Program-made: the position numbers and the translations under genes
The notes under the pieces: model-generated
Told to the model about the DNA's origin: nothing
What the model saw: only the letters and a program-made list of their open reading frames with translations
The model's database searches: none
DNA from: CAYXDO01 sp964463485
GTDB lineage: Bacteria; Myxococcota; Kuafuiibacteriia; Kuafuiibacteriales; Kuafuiibacteriaceae
NCBI GenBank assembly: GCA_964463485.1
Contig: CAYXDO010000001.1
Location: 133,911 to 197,910, forward strand
DNA length: 64,000 bases
Direction of reading: 5' to 3'
Part shown: one piece after another, positions 43,701 to 51,508 of the stretch
How the letters are laid out: each line of letters starts with the position of its first letter
Position numbering within the stretch: the stretch's first letter is position 1

Positions 43701-44563
43701 GCGCAACCGTGCCGCCCAAGACCTTCGACCAACTCGAATACGGATACCCAGCCGAGCGATCGTTGGAGTCCAAACATGCGGGCGTGTCCATTCGCGTTGC
43801 CGAGCTCGGTCAGGGGCCGCACATCGTGATGATCCACCCTTGGGGCACACACATGGGGATTTGGTCGGACGTGGCGCACGAGCTCTCCAAGAGCGCCCAC
43901 GTCCTACTCCTCGATCTCCCCGGCCATGGCAAGTCATCCAAACCTCCAGGCCGCTACCCCTTGCGCCGCATGGCTCTCGCGGTGATCGACGTGATGGACG
44001 GGGTCGGTATCGAGCGTGCCATCATCGTCGGCAACTCGCTGGGCGGAGCCACCGCCATCGAGCTCGCTAGGTCCAGGCCGGACAGAGTCGATGGATTGGT
44101 CCTGCTCGCCGCGCCAGGCGGCGCTCCGGTGCCCGATGTGATCCGCCGTGGCCTTCGCAGCTTCACCCATCCTTCGCATCTCGCGACGTTCGCAGACGCC
44201 GGTTGGATCGTCGGCTGGTGGATGCTCGTGCCCGGTTCACCCATCGCCGCGCGCCTCCGAGACGACATGCTCGCGCTCAGGCGCGGGCCGGAGATCGATT
44301 CGTGGGCTCGGGCGACCTACTCGGCGTTGATCGAGGCTGCCGACTACGATCCTCCACTCGAGTCCATTCACGTGCCGGCGGTCGTGTTGCAGGGTCAATC
44401 GGATATCGTCGTGTGGCCCTCGTCCGGCCGACGCCTGGCCGAGCGGTTGCCGAACGCGCGGCTCGTCGAGATCGAAGGGTGTGGGCACTTTCTCGAGCTC
44501 GAGTGCCCGTTCGAAGTGCTTCGAGAGATCGAAAGGATCGCCGGGATCGCCACGAAGGAGTAA
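40709..44563 (+). CDS. catalytically dead subtilase / FG-GAP propeller / MYXO-CTERM / alpha-beta hydrolase fusion
   Basis: 1284 residues in one frame. Signal-like start (GPLLLTLLA). Region about 70-420 follows the subtilisin (S8) layout, but all three catalytic residues are gone: the DTG position reads ALG (TIAVLALGADFSD), the HGTH position reads TDNS (before IAAEANNGIG), and the GTS position reads GTAALL. Region about 490-950 has FG-GAP/VCBS-like repeats (VVDLDGDQADEIVIAT, VGDLDGDRRLDLVAV). About 953-980 is a MYXO-CTERM-like signal: CSC, a hydrophobic stretch, then VRRR. This normally ends a protein. The frame runs on through a lipoprotein-like segment (FVCSTACSIACA, Cys about 998) into an alpha/beta hydrolase (S1110 in GNSLGGA; D in QSDIVV; H in GCGHFLE). 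GTG 43661 could start the hydrolase alone. Confidence 0.8.
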   Translation: MGPLLLTLLAQNPAWPSSDPLLGSAELADPRFMPDDPTFRTTCGALELKSFTSTCTPNIPDGEASLGPGIAADRAWLRTVGDPRVTIAVLALGADFSDPELVARWALNANEVQTVDRNADGAVTVLDFTRLRTSTSLPTLDTITDPRLTARADRGDLNGNGLLDPNDLIRLLANGVDEDQNGVIDDIAGYDFIDGDPDPSGPTDNSSARKIAAEANNGIGSLGVCPKCTLIPIRIATSKRAPARIVAKGLAYVAKTVRIAVLPLEPQGGSSDLHAAVAECAASGTLLIAAAQLRGGLATPWTDRGVLFVGSVGPDQELSKATTVFQPRSCVSLSHGPVAPGGCDGTAALLTAGVAGLIASISPTIGPTDRLALLLSSTTLPPLGPGLSPSPSIGTGRIDARRAVDAAASHRIPPSLAIQSPRPFAPIDPFSPFPPIVIDLEPRASMELLVSAERGASPPTDTFTPLARSVERSPTVRSFQITPGLRAEDPAGAPASFHEAAITLRATLTSTVTDLAAEARVTVLTQRDLWAWPAFPRELPSRVSTPPRVVDLDGDQADEIVIATDDGVIFVLDSVAQDRPGWPRRLSNESLTGVAIAGGTLVAASAGGELHVLDVGGRTKHTFTIDGSPTAAPIIADLDADGLDDYVIATETSVDVWSSSGVRVAPFPVELGALIGAPALNERTIGVATAERLFIIEDSRTRSVEFEEPRFDAPTMGPRIGLPPGVVAADVDRDGTVEWIVAPVGRRPFVVRGEEIVTLTSSIRASFGEKAPAKADGEAIFALDGDFAVADFDGDESLELFHRAAPLTTIEGDPFVELEPLFSVWNLTSGAFLDRFPRELTSWSSSEPLVADVDGDRRFEAIYEDGRLIRAVSAIGLSPRGFPKVVSDELAGMAVGDLDGDRRLDLVAVTRMGRVFAWRTRGEVAPWPTARHDPRSSGFASEGLDLRLASNGTDCSCSTEPTKAPASAALWVLILGILVRRRFAVALFVCSTACSIACATVPPKTFDQLEYGYPAERSLESKHAGVSIRVAELGQGPHIVMIHPWGTHMGIWSDVAHELSKSAHVLLLDLPGHGKSSKPPGRYPLRRMALAVIDVMDGVGIERAIIVGNSLGGATAIELARSRPDRVDGLVLLAAPGGAPVPDVIRRGLRSFTHPSHLATFADAGWIVGWWMLVPGSPIAARLRDDMLALRRGPEIDSWARATYSALIEAADYDPPLESIHVPAVVLQGQSDIVVWPSSGRRLAERLPNARLVEIEGCGHFLELECPFEVLREIERIAGIATKE

Positions 44564-44729
44564 AGCTCACGCGAGCCTTCGGCAGCTTCGAATCGCCTTG
44601 CTCGGCTGGGACTCTCGGAGTCTGCGCTGCGAACTTTCGTCATCGACCTCAGTTGCGAGGGCACCCGCTTCCGTGGCAAGGGGCTGACTTCGCTCGCGCC
44701 GCACCTCGGCGGCCTGACAAGGAGAGAGA

Positions 44730-45704
44730 ATGTCCGACTCGAAAGTCCTCGACCTCGTGCTTCTGCTCGCGCTGCCTGCCTCCGGTAAGTCGGAGGTTAG
44801 GCGCTACTTGCGCCACGTCTCTGCCGAAGAGCGCAAGAGCCACTTCCACATCGGCCCAACTCTTCAGCTCGACGACTTTCCATACGTACACCTGATGCGC
44901 GTCATCGATGACGTGCTGCACAAAATGGCCAAGCCGCGGCTCTATTTCGACGCCCCTGAGCGTTCGTTCCAGGACGGACGCGATTGGGGAACGCTGATCG
45001 AGCTCATCAACGAAGACTTCACGGACCTTCAACTCCGGAGAGAAGTCGAGGCGCCTTCGTCGGCCTACCTCTCCATGGATCGGCTCGAGGCCGCCGCGTT
45101 GTCGGTAGGCATCGGTCCGCGTTTGGCGGCGCTCGATCCGATCACGCGCGCAGCGCTCGCTTCGGCGATCGAGCACGAAGCCAAGGGAGTGCTCGGTGAA
45201 AAAGCGGCTGCGCCCGTCACGCTCGAAGGTCAGACGATCATCGCGGAGTTCGCGCGAGGTGGCGCCGAAGGGTCGCCCGTGCCGATCGCGGGGCCCTACG
45301 GGTATCAGTATTCGCTCTCCCATCTCTCGCCCGCGATCCTCGAACGCGCGTCGATTCTCTACATTTGGGTGACCCCCGAGGAGTCTCGCAGAAAGAACGC
45401 GGCGAGGGCCGATCCGAACGATCCGGGTTCGATCCTGCACCACTCCGTACCCGAATACGTGATGCGGAAGGACTACGGCGTCGACGACATGGATTGGCTC
45501 GAGTCGAGCTCCGAGAAGGCGGGCTGTGTGACGGTGAAAGCTCACGGTCGGAAGTTCCACCTGCCGATCGCGCGCTTCGACAACCGCGTCGATCGCACGT
45601 CGTTCCTTCGGGACGATCCCGAGAAGTGGGCGCCGGCCGCGGTGAGCGCGGTCCACGAGTCGCTACGAATGGCGTTCGAGAGACTGGCGAGCTCCCGGGG
45701 CTGA
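44730..45704 (+). CDS. uncharacterised P-loop NTPase/kinase-like protein
   Basis: 324 residues with an N-terminal Walker A variant ALPASGKS (14-21) directly after a hydrophobic strand, as in small-molecule kinases. Later blocks (LIELINEDFTDLQLRREVEAP, IIAEFARGG, ILYIWVTPEESRRKN with the Arg/Lys of a possible lid, about 215-235) fit a kinase-type NTPase, but the acceptor is not recognisable. AAGGAGAG 7 bases before ATG gives a clear start. The 166-base gap before it (44564-44729) shows no gene. Confidence 0.7.
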   Translation: MSDSKVLDLVLLLALPASGKSEVRRYLRHVSAEERKSHFHIGPTLQLDDFPYVHLMRVIDDVLHKMAKPRLYFDAPERSFQDGRDWGTLIELINEDFTDLQLRREVEAPSSAYLSMDRLEAAALSVGIGPRLAALDPITRAALASAIEHEAKGVLGEKAAAPVTLEGQTIIAEFARGGAEGSPVPIAGPYGYQYSLSHLSPAILERASILYIWVTPEESRRKNAARADPNDPGSILHHSVPEYVMRKDYGVDDMDWLESSSEKAGCVTVKAHGRKFHLPIARFDNRVDRTSFLRDDPEKWAPAAVSAVHESLRMAFERLASSRG

Positions 45705-45875
45705 GCTCCTCGAAGCCAGTCCTACGTCGGACACGACCCGAAGCCTACTCACCGAGATGGCCCAACCGATAGCCCAATCGAATCCGCTTGCGCACAGGGA
45801 AGCTGCCACCGCTCGTTCGCATGCGAAGCGGGCGACACGCCTGAGCTCTTCCACTCAGTCGCGGAATCGGGTGGC

Positions 45876-46367
45876 ATGCGATTCGCACTGCACCTCCCCG
45901 TGCGCGCCCACGACGGTAAAAAGCACGCTGGCGCTCGAACTCGACCGGAAGGTTCGCTCCGGCCTGGCCGCTTCCGCGAATTCGGGAGAAGCGTGCTCGT
46001 GGGTGCGCTCGCCACTCTCTTCGACCTCGGCATCCTCACGCTCGCGATCAGCGGGCTGGGTTGGTCTGCTCGAATCGCAAACGTCCCCGCGCTCCTCGTG
46101 GGCGGAGCGATTCAGCTGGTCGGCAACAAACTATTTGCATTCCGGGACCGCTCCCCACGCTGGGTCGAGCAAGGGATCGGGTTCGTCGCGGTCGAGCTCG
46201 TCGCCTTGGCGCTCAACGGGCTAACCTTCCACGTCCTGTCGGGCCTCGTGCCGTTCGTGGTCGCTCGGTTGATCGCAACCTTCGGCGTGTACGTCGCCTT
46301 CAGCTTCCCGCTTTGGGCGCGGATCTTCTCGTCGACGGTTGGGCAACAATCGCGGGCGGAGGCGTGA
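45876..46367 (+). CDS. GtrA-like membrane protein
   Basis: 163 residues. After a basic N-terminal region (about 1-38), four hydrophobic helices follow: VLVGALATLFDLGILTLAI, IANVPALLVGGAIQLVGNKLF, FVAVELVALALNGL and LIATFGVYVAFSFPLW. The layout and the GNKLFAFRDR junction are typical of GtrA proteins, which are thought to move lipid-linked sugars across the inner membrane. Start not certain; the first 30 residues are atypical. Convergent with the L,D-transpeptidase gene. Confidence 0.75.
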   Translation: MRFALHLPVRAHDGKKHAGARTRPEGSLRPGRFREFGRSVLVGALATLFDLGILTLAISGLGWSARIANVPALLVGGAIQLVGNKLFAFRDRSPRWVEQGIGFVAVELVALALNGLTFHVLSGLVPFVVARLIATFGVYVAFSFPLWARIFSSTVGQQSRAEA

Positions 46368-46423
46368 CACCAAGCAAGCTCAGGTCGATGAGTCAGCGAA
46401 CTCAGCGGTCTTGCGCCGAAGAC

Positions 46424-46954
46424 TCACCGCAGCAAAACGTGACTCACTTTCTCCGCCGAGACCCAGGCCGCGATCTTCTCGATCTCCTCGATGGACTTCA
46501 CCGCCACGCAACCATTGGTCCAGTCGATCCACAGGTTCGCGGAGCCCGCCCAGTCGAGTCGTCGCTCCGGTCCATGCAGACCCACGTCGCGGCCGGTCAA
46601 ACCGGCCTTCTGCTGCTGCTTCGTTGGGTAGCCGATGGGGACGAACGTGCCGAAGCGGCTCGACGGCCTCGGCTTTCCGAGCGAATACGTTCCGAGCGGC
46701 GTCTTTTCGTCGCCTTCGGCTCGCTTTCCGACCCCACGTTTTCCAAGCGAGACTCCGAAGGACTCGACGATGACGCCCCTCGAACAGAGGTGCAACGAGC
46801 GCGTCGGCGTGTCGACGACGATCAACGATCCCGTTGGCGGGCAGCTCTTTGCGGCTTCGGTAGCGTCTGCCGGCCGAGGCGAGGACGCGATCAGTCCAAG
46901 GATGAGCGACAACCTCTTCAAACCGAGAAGATCTTGGCCCGTCTGATGGCTCAC
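46424..46954 (-). CDS. L,D-transpeptidase (YkuD family)
   Basis: 176 residues from GTG 46954, with AGGAGG 12 bases upstream; TTG 46921 is an alternative. Hydrophobic signal segment (LSLILGLIASS), then the catalytic domain: LIVVDTPTRSLHLC at the start (about 52-65), DEKTPLGTY, HG in DVGLHGPE and the catalytic Cys in TNGCVAV (about 155-161). The HG...[ST]xGC signature matches YkuD enzymes that form 3-3 peptidoglycan cross-links or attach lipoproteins. Works in the periplasm. Confidence 0.88.
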   Translation of the reverse strand: MSHQTGQDLLGLKRLSLILGLIASSPRPADATEAAKSCPPTGSLIVVDTPTRSLHLCSRGVIVESFGVSLGKRGVGKRAEGDEKTPLGTYSLGKPRPSSRFGTFVPIGYPTKQQQKAGLTGRDVGLHGPERRLDWAGSANLWIDWTNGCVAVKSIEEIEKIAAWVSAEKVSHVLLR

Positions 46955-47040
46955 GCAAGGCCGATTCCTCCTATTCCCCTTGGTCAACCGAAAACTCCGA
47001 CCAAAGGTCGACCGAGGGTCCGACGAGAATGTCGTCGACG

Positions 47041-47069
47041 TTGGCGCCGGGAGCATCCCGGCGTAAAGT
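47041..47069 (+). promoter_or_regulatory. promoter abutting the zinc-ribbon/TPR gene
   Basis: TTGGCG (47041-47046), a 17-base spacer and TAAAGT (47064-47069) end 7 bases before GTG 47077. The spacer contains the inverted repeat CCGGGA...TCCCGG, which could be an operator or a hairpin. There is no ribosome site, so a leaderless message starting near GTG is predicted. This is also the reason for choosing GTG over ATG 47029. Confidence 0.55.
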
Positions 47070-47076
47070 TGGACGA

Positions 47077-48822
47077 GTGCGTTGCCCGATTTGCACAGCT
47101 TCCGTCCGTCCAGGTTCTCAACTGTGCGAGCGCGGCCACTTCATCCACTCGCCCCAGCCGTTTTCGACGGACTCGGTTTGGGCGGACGAGGACGAGGCGC
47201 CACCCGAGGCGCTGATCGTAGGTGACATCGAAGATGAGTCCGACGTGGTGCTCGGAGCGACGCAGGGGGACGTGAGGACATCTCGAGCGCTCTTGTACGT
47301 ATCGAAGGTCACGGCTTGGTCCGTTCAGCCAAATGCGGTGCCGAAGCTTCGAGGTGGCTCGGGCCTGGAGGGCGGGACGCCGTTCGAGCAATTTTTGATT
47401 GGACGGATCGACGGGATCCGAACGGTTGCTCAGGTTCGAGAGGGTACCAAGCTCAGCGCGTCCGAAATTTCCTCGACCCTCCTCACACTCATCGAGCGCG
47501 GAGTCATACGACTCGAAGTTCCGCAACTGAAGATCGGCGGGGACGAGCTTCCGGCGGTCGAGACTCAGTCTCTCCTGGACGATTTCGACCTCGAGCCCGT
47601 GACGACGGAAGCGCCAATCCCGATGGTCTCGGCGTCGTTCTTGGGAATGACTCCGCTTGAGGATGATGAAGTGTATGAAGTCTCCTCGGGGATGATCCAC
47701 CAGGCGGACCTCCCGGATCGAAGCGTCGACCGGATGGAGCTGCCAGCGCGAATGATGCGCCCTGTGCCCGTGGAGGCACCACCGCGTGCACCGAGCCCGC
47801 CGCGCGATTCAGTGTCGTTGACCAACGTCGGAGGGCGCCTGGATCTCGATCAATCGAGCATGGGAGAGTCCGACGGGGGCCTTCGTTCTGAGTTCTTGGC
47901 TTTGTCGGGGTTGGTCGCCGCCGCGATGAGCGCGCCTGAGGCTGCAAAGGTCGAGCAGGCGCCTCGGGATCGGCTGGAGGTTCGAGGCTCTTTGCCCGAA
48001 GACTTGAGCTTCATGAATATGTTGAAGCCCAAGGCGAAGGCCGTGGCCCCGAGGGACGACAAGGCCTCCGCGAAGGAAGCCCGTCCATCGCCCCCGCCCG
48101 CGCGGGAGACGAAGCCATCGAGCTCGGAGGCCTCGAGTCGAACGTCGGAACCGTCGAAACCCACGCCGAGTGACCCGCCCACCAGGAGCTCCGCTTCCCA
48201 GAGCGCTCCTCCGCCTGCCCGTGCGTCCGTCTCGCCTACGACCGCGCCTTCGCCAGCGCGGAGCCCCCCATCGGCCCCGCCTCCGCCGCGTGCAGGCCGC
48301 AGCGAGGGCGGGCATGATCGGGCCTCGGTCTTGTTCCAGCAGGCAATGGACGATCGGGCCGCCGGTAATTTGGTCTCGGCCAAGATGAATTTGAAGTTGG
48401 CGATGACTTTCGACCCGGCCAACGAAAAGTACAAACGAGAGTATGCCGAGGTCGCCGGAACGGTCGTCGAAATGCCGGCTTCGGAACGCGGGGCCAAGGC
48501 GCGTCAGCTCGCCGAAAAAGCGACTCAGTCGGAGCGCCTGGCGCAGTATGATGAGGCGATTTCACTCTTGGAGCAGGCGATCGCGGACGTGCGCGACCCA
48601 GCGTATTTGAATCGCCTCGGAGTGATCCTCGCACTCAAGAAGGGAGAGCTCGACCGCGGGCGGAAGCTCGTCGAAGAGGCGATCCGAGCGGGCGGGTCGA
48701 AGAAGAACCCGATTTACGAAAGCAACCTGGAGAAGATCAAAACCCGGCTTCAGAAGAAAGATCCGAGAAACAAAGAGGTCAAGAAACAAGGGCTCCTCGG
48801 TGGGATCCTGGGCAAGAAGTGA
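47077..48822 (+). CDS. zinc-ribbon/TPR protein with long Pro/Ser/Ala linker
   Basis: About 581 residues. N-terminal Cys motif MRCPICTASVRPGSQLCERGH (zinc finger, 3-21), then an alpha-beta region with LIGRIDGIRTVAQV and ISSTLLTLIERGVI, like winged-helix modules found in motility/regulatory proteins. A long low-complexity Pro/Ser/Ala/Glu linker follows (about 310-410), then TPR-like helices (AKMNLKLAMTFDPANEKYKR, AISLLEQAIADVRDPAYLNRLGVILALKKG) and a basic Lys-rich end. No signal peptide. Probably a cytoplasmic scaffold; partner unknown. Confidence 0.75.
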   Translation: MRCPICTASVRPGSQLCERGHFIHSPQPFSTDSVWADEDEAPPEALIVGDIEDESDVVLGATQGDVRTSRALLYVSKVTAWSVQPNAVPKLRGGSGLEGGTPFEQFLIGRIDGIRTVAQVREGTKLSASEISSTLLTLIERGVIRLEVPQLKIGGDELPAVETQSLLDDFDLEPVTTEAPIPMVSASFLGMTPLEDDEVYEVSSGMIHQADLPDRSVDRMELPARMMRPVPVEAPPRAPSPPRDSVSLTNVGGRLDLDQSSMGESDGGLRSEFLALSGLVAAAMSAPEAAKVEQAPRDRLEVRGSLPEDLSFMNMLKPKAKAVAPRDDKASAKEARPSPPPARETKPSSSEASSRTSEPSKPTPSDPPTRSSASQSAPPPARASVSPTTAPSPARSPPSAPPPPRAGRSEGGHDRASVLFQQAMDDRAAGNLVSAKMNLKLAMTFDPANEKYKREYAEVAGTVVEMPASERGAKARQLAEKATQSERLAQYDEAISLLEQAIADVRDPAYLNRLGVILALKKGELDRGRKLVEEAIRAGGSKKNPIYESNLEKIKTRLQKKDPRNKEVKKQGLLGGILGKK

Positions 48823-48829
48823 GTCGCGG

Positions 48830-49753
48830 CTAGCTCACGCGCGGTGAACCAATTGGATGGGCGACGATCACATACGTCGTTGGGTAGACTTTTCGAGAGT
48901 CTGGGACGTATTTGACTTCGAGCTCGGCGGCGAGGGTGAGTTGGGAGACCTCGAAGTTCGCCCGACTCATGAACGCTCGCGCGTCGTCTGGGTGGAGGGC
49001 AAAAGTGAACGGTTCGCCAAGCAGGTGGACCAACCCGGTCGCCATGCGATGGAGCGTCGAGGTCGCGTCGGGCGAGTCGATCAGAAACCAGAAGTCCATC
49101 GCGAGGGAGCTTCGCGGCGCAGAGAGCGCGTGGATCGTCGAGAGCGTGCTCACGATGGCAGCACGCGTCAGATACATCGACACCCCTTCCCAGACGAAAA
49201 AAGTCGGTTTGGTCGAATCGAACCCGCGGGCTCTCAGTCGCTCGGAGATGGACTCACGAGCGAAGTCCACGGTGACTCTGCGAACGTCTCGTTCCGGCCA
49301 GGTCGCCGCTTCTCGCCCGTCCGTTCGGAACGCTCGAGAGCGGGCGCGACTTCGGGACGCTCGCTCGATGATCTCCGCTTTGCGACGGCTGGTGGCGGGG
49401 TGATCGACCTCGAAGATCGGCCGATCCCCGACCGGGAGACGGTACGCTCTCGAGTCGTAACCTGCCCCGAGCAGAACGATTTGATCGACGTCCGGGAGGG
49501 CCTGGATCACCGCGTCATCGATGGCGCGATGGCGCGTGAGCACGTAGGTCCCGATCCCGGGCGCGAGCAGCTCGAGACGGTCGATGATCGCGGGCGCGAA
49601 CGCGGCCGACTTGAGCGCGGCGCGGAAGGGCATACTCAGGAACGACTCGGCGTACGCGTCGTCGAGCACCCGGCGCTCGGACGGCTTGTAGCGATCGGCT
49701 GCGCGAAAGAAACAAACGATCTCGGCGGTGGTGCTGGGACGGTTGTCTCTCAT
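48830..49753 (-). CDS. SAM-dependent methyltransferase, leucine carboxyl methyltransferase (LCMT) family
   Basis: 307 residues. The SAM-binding signature VLLGAGYDSRAYRL (about 92-105), FEVDHPATSRRK (about 114) and FFVWEGVSMYL (about 180-190) match the LCMT/PPM family found in bacteria. Substrate unknown. The start overlaps the queF stop (ATGA at 49750-49753), so it is translated with queF. Confidence 0.88.
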   Translation of the reverse strand: MRDNRPSTTAEIVCFFRAADRYKPSERRVLDDAYAESFLSMPFRAALKSAAFAPAIIDRLELLAPGIGTYVLTRHRAIDDAVIQALPDVDQIVLLGAGYDSRAYRLPVGDRPIFEVDHPATSRRKAEIIERASRSRARSRAFRTDGREAATWPERDVRRVTVDFARESISERLRARGFDSTKPTFFVWEGVSMYLTRAAIVSTLSTIHALSAPRSSLAMDFWFLIDSPDATSTLHRMATGLVHLLGEPFTFALHPDDARAFMSRANFEVSQLTLAAELEVKYVPDSRKVYPTTYVIVAHPIGSPRVS

Positions 49754-50220
49754 CTCGCCGGACGACCTCGCCGCGCTCGGACTCTGGCTTCGCTCCTCTG
49801 CTTCGAGCCGCGAGCTGGCTTTTCATGAGTTACCGTCACCACGGTGTGGATACCGCCGCGGACCGCGAAGTCACCCTCGACGCGGATCTTCCGAGGAGAC
49901 ATGGCGGCGACCAGATCATCGAGAACTTGGTTGGTGACTTCCTCGTGAAAAGCCCCTTCGTCGCGAAACGACCACAGGTAGAGCTTGAGACTCTTGAGCT
50001 CCACGCAGCGTTCGTCGGGCACGTACCGAATTCGGATCGTTCCGAAGTCCGGCTGTCCGGTCATGGGGCAGACACAGGTGAACTCGGGGCATTCGAAGGA
50101 GATCTCGTACTCACGCCCAAGTCGCGGATTGGTGAAGGTCTCGAGCTCCTTGGACGGCCGAGCTCCTTTGCGGGCGGACTTGGCCAGCACTTCTTTGGCG
50201 GCAGGGGACGGGCTGGTCAT
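49750..50220 (-). CDS. queF: NADPH-dependent 7-cyano-7-deazaguanine reductase QueF
   Basis: Reduces preQ0 to preQ1 in queuosine biosynthesis. 156 residues, the short YkvM-type form. The catalytic Cys is C51 in CPEFTCVCPMTGQPDF (44-59), and the QueF signature ELKSLKLYLWSFRDEGAFHEE (about 73) is intact. The tail is basic and slightly longer than usual. It is followed by the LCMT methyltransferase in an overlapping arrangement. No other queuosine gene is in the window. Confidence 0.95.
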   Translation of the reverse strand: MTSPSPAAKEVLAKSARKGARPSKELETFTNPRLGREYEISFECPEFTCVCPMTGQPDFGTIRIRYVPDERCVELKSLKLYLWSFRDEGAFHEEVTNQVLDDLVAAMSPRKIRVEGDFAVRGGIHTVVTVTHEKPARGSKQRSEARVRARRGRPAR

Positions 50221-50237
50221 GAGGGGCGAAGCCGAGA

Positions 50238-50912
50238 TCAGGGGCTGGCGACGATGGGCCGGCGCGCGGGAGGCTTCGGCGCGGCCTTCTTGGTGGGGTC
50301 GACCTTCGGCGTGTCCATGCCTTCGTCCGATCGGACGACGGGCTTGCTCACGGCGACACCCTCGGGAGGCGGGACGCTGTCGAAATCGATCTGATTGGGG
50401 TCGATCGTGGCCAAGTCGATGCCCTTTTTGGCGGGCTTGGCAGCCGCGGGCTCCTCTACGTCGCCCTCGGGCGAGTCCGCCAGCAGCGGCTTACGCGAGG
50501 CCGCACGGCTCGGCGCGGGCTCGTCTCTCTCGAGCGCGTCTTCTTCCGGCTCTGGCTTTCGATCGAGCGTCTTCTTTCCGGCGAGGGCGAGCACGAGATC
50601 TCTGGGCAGGTGGCGCTCTTCGAGCTTCTTCTGATCTCGCTTGTTCGCTACGTACGCCGCCTTCTCAGCGCGCGCGAGGATCTCGTCGGAATCGATTCCG
50701 GACCGATACCAATCGACGATCGAACGTACGTTGACGGCCTTGGCCTCGACCTTGGCTTTCTTGTTCTTGCCGCGCTTCTTCTTCTCCTTTTCTTTCTTGC
50801 AGAGATGAGAAGACGTCGACGGTGATGCAGACGCGGGCGCGGGCACAGTCAGGCTGATCCACCCAGCGATCGAAGCGCCGAGGAAGACCACGAGGGGACG
50901 GGCGAGCCTCAT
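50238..50912 (-). CDS. exported Lys/Glu-rich hypothetical protein
   Basis: 224 residues. Signal peptide (LVVFLGASIAGWISL), ending near PASA. A strongly basic patch follows (CKKEKEKKKRGKNKKAK, about 38-54), then a helical unit (VRSIVDWYRSGIDSDEILARAEKAAYVANKRDQKKLEE) and an acidic/Pro-rich tail. The helical part resembles short 'DxxEIxxxAEKA' modules but no family is certain. ATG 50912 fits the signal. Ends 17 bases before queF starts on the same strand, so it may share its transcript. Confidence 0.7.
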   Translation of the reverse strand: MRLARPLVVFLGASIAGWISLTVPAPASASPSTSSHLCKKEKEKKKRGKNKKAKVEAKAVNVRSIVDWYRSGIDSDEILARAEKAAYVANKRDQKKLEERHLPRDLVLALAGKKTLDRKPEPEEDALERDEPAPSRAASRKPLLADSPEGDVEEPAAAKPAKKGIDLATIDPNQIDFDSVPPPEGVAVSKPVVRSDEGMDTPKVDPTKKAAPKPPARRPIVASP

Positions 50913-51016
50913 GGGCGCATCTTGTCCGTCCCGATCCCGGAAGTCCGTCCGCCGAATGACCGGGGCGGAGGACCGTGGTTCTGGACCCGCGGCCCGAAGC
51001 CGGGCAAGGTGCTCGG

Positions 51017-51508
51017 GTGTCCGCAGGGCTGATCGCGGTGGCTCGATGGGTCCACTTCGTGGGTTTCGCGGTGGCTTTTGGTGCGAGCGTGGCCGCGCTG
51101 TTCGCACATCGAAGCGCGCGAAAGGAGGCGGCGCCGGACAAGTCGGGGCTCGAAGTGGCCGCGGCCTCCGCGATCACTTCGGTGGAGCTCCCAGGTTTGT
51201 TTCTGGCGTTGTTTGCCGGGATCGCGCTGATCGCCGCGTTTCCAGCCGCGCTCGATCCGAAGTCGAGCGGGGCGGGGCCGTGGCTCCACATCAAGCTCGC
51301 GTTCGTGCTCGCGTTGTTGGGCGCCTCCCACGTGCGGATGTTTCGCGCGCGGCGATTGACTCGAGAGCGCAAGGCTGGGGCGTCCGAGGCGGAGTGCGAA
51401 CAGCTCGCCTCGGCGGCGCGAACCCTTGGGGCCGTAGACGTTTGTTTGTTCGTCGTGATCATCGCGTTGGCAACGATGCGTTTCGTCCTGTTCGGAGGAG
51501 CGGCGTGA
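51017..51508 (+). CDS. four-helix membrane protein (CopD/HemJ-like)
   Basis: 163 residues from GTG 51017. Four hydrophobic helices (about 5-28 AVARWVHFVGFAVAFGAS; about 45-70 AITSVELPGLFLALFAGIAL; about 82-100; about 135-158), with a conserved-looking His in WVHF and another in LHIKLAF. Such four-helix His-containing proteins resemble HemJ/CopD-type haem or copper proteins. The stop overlaps the aldo/keto reductase start (GTGA), so the two are co-translated. Confidence 0.65.
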   Translation: MSAGLIAVARWVHFVGFAVAFGASVAALFAHRSARKEAAPDKSGLEVAAASAITSVELPGLFLALFAGIALIAAFPAALDPKSSGAGPWLHIKLAFVLALLGASHVRMFRARRLTRERKAGASEAECEQLASAARTLGAVDVCLFVVIIALATMRFVLFGGAA

